This document shows, piece after piece, positions 20,374-21,166 of a stretch of DNA of 21,166 nucleotides (position 1 is its first letter; each line of letters begins with the position of its first letter). Below the pieces are notes generated by a model that had not been told where the DNA came from, ran no database searches, and worked only from the letters and a program-made list of their open reading frames with translations. The DNA comes from Candidatus Altimarinota bacterium (GTDB lineage Bacteria; Patescibacteriota; Gracilibacteria; UBA4473): positions 1-21,166 of the forward strand of contig JAGYLK010000175.1 in NCBI GenBank assembly GCA_018401175.1, given 5' to 3'. The translations under genes and the position numbers were made by a program.

Positions 20374-21166
20374 CTAATTTCAGTGCTTCTCGATCGAGGA
20401 ACAGCAGATGTGATAGTTCGAGAGGATTTGGAGAAGAAACTTCGTTCTGGGAAAAAATTGCGCGTGAAGTTGGGAATTGATCCGACAGGATTTGATTTAA
20501 CACTGGGTCATGCAGTTGTTTTGAGAAAATTAAAACAGTTCCAAGACGCAGGACATCAAGTAGTTTTGATATTTGGAACTTTTACGGGACGAATAGGAGA
20601 TCCAACGGGGAAATCTCAGGTGCGGACGGCTTTGACCGAAACGGAGATTCGAGAAAATATGAAAACCTATAAAGAACAAGCAGGAAAGATTTTAGATATT
20701 TCTCAGTGTGAAATTCACGAAAATGGAACATGGCTTTCGCCGATGAATTTTGAAAATATTTTAGAATTAGCCGGAACATTTACCGTGTCTCAGATGTTGG
20801 AGAGAGAGATGTATCAGGAGCGCATTAAAGCAGGAAAAGAAATTAATTTGGTGGAGTTCTTTTATCCGCTCATGCAGGGATATGATTCAGTAGAAGTGCA
20901 TTCAGATTTAGAGTTGGGAGGAACGGATCAACTGTTTAACAATCTTGCTGGACGAAAGATTCAAGAGAGATTTGGACAGGCGTCACAGAATGTCCTTACG
21001 GTTCCTATTTTGGTTGGGACAGATGGAGTTGAAAAAATGTCGAAGAGCTTAGGAAATTATATTGCGTTAAATGATTCTGCGACGGAGATGTTTGGAAAAA
21101 CAATGTCGATTCCGGATGCAGTGATGATGAATTATTTTGAGCTTTGTACGGATATTGATTTGAAGA
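20359..21166 (+). CDS. tyrS: Tyrosyl-tRNA synthetase (partial, runs off the window)
   Basis: First 269 codons; the 3' end lies outside. Class I synthetase that charges tRNA-Tyr. The nucleotide-binding HIGH-like motif is TLGH (residues 48-51) after KLGIDPTGFDL, and the KMSKS loop is at 226-230 followed by LGN. The GGTDQLFN segment that contacts tyrosine and adenylate is present. This is the TyrS form with FGTFTGRIGDPTGKS, shared with many bacteria of the longer, TyrZ-like type. Start is the ATG at 20359, only a few bases after a possible -10. The C-terminal S4-like tRNA-binding domain cannot be seen. Confidence 0.93.
   Translation, partial: MNDHQLISVLLDRGTADVIVREDLEKKLRSGKKLRVKLGIDPTGFDLTLGHAVVLRKLKQFQDAGHQVVLIFGTFTGRIGDPTGKSQVRTALTETEIRENMKTYKEQAGKILDISQCEIHENGTWLSPMNFENILELAGTFTVSQMLEREMYQERIKAGKEINLVEFFYPLMQGYDSVEVHSDLELGGTDQLFNNLAGRKIQERFGQASQNVLTVPILVGTDGVEKMSKSLGNYIALNDSATEMFGKTMSIPDAVMMNYFELCTDIDLK

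Noticed and set aside
1..21166. tRNA or rRNA genes, integrases or transposases
   Set aside because: None recognised by eye on either strand; a dedicated covariance-model search was not possible.

Overview
The window looks like a chromosomal segment from a candidate-phyla-radiation (Patescibacteria) bacterium, possibly near Peregrinibacteria. That placement is inference. It rests on moderate-to-low GC, densely packed ribosomal genes with almost no Shine-Dalgarno sequences, a zinc-type S14, a TrmB-family regulator, and a short palindromic repeat that reads Ala-Lys-Ala-Thr-Ala-Asp-Lys when it falls in a coding frame, which I recall as common in such genomes. Standard code fits all genes; UGA is used as stop.

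Layout. 1-2600: a patatin-like phospholipase, a secreted protein made of about five and a half copies of a 27-30 residue acidic repeat that I do not recognise, and a lipoprotein with a Kre9/KNH-like domain, all on +. 2721-8692 (minus strand): a compact operon reading csoR-like repressor > RND adaptor lipoprotein > RND permease > DUF302 protein, probably > Gmad2-domain lipoprotein. Its promoter is near consensus and carries a CsoR-type palindrome exactly in the -35/-10 spacer. 8785-10066 (minus): a bacterial-PH-domain-like membrane protein and a TrmB-family regulator, the latter divergent from a class-I glutamine synthetase at 10234-11568.

11669-18999 is a ribosomal protein block broken into two transcription units: S10-L3-L4-L23-L2-S19-L22-S3, closed by a strong terminator, then 378 nt without a gene and a new promoter, then L16-L29-S17-L14-L24-L5-S14-S8, closed by a cUUCGg terminator. 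The usual continuation of the spc operon (L6, L18, S5, L15, secY) is absent here. The block is followed by a dispersed-repeat copy and a 120-bp compound palindrome.

19127-20338 (minus) encodes a fusion of a PAP2 phosphatase with a CTP-dependent polyprenol/dolichol-kinase-like domain, divergent from tyrS (20359 to the window edge). The best candidates for something undescribed are the tandem-repeat secreted protein, the CstR-like repressor controlling an RND/DUF302 operon, and the PAP2-kinase fusion. Several promoters place the -10 box only about 6 nt before the start codon, which suggests leaderless mRNAs.
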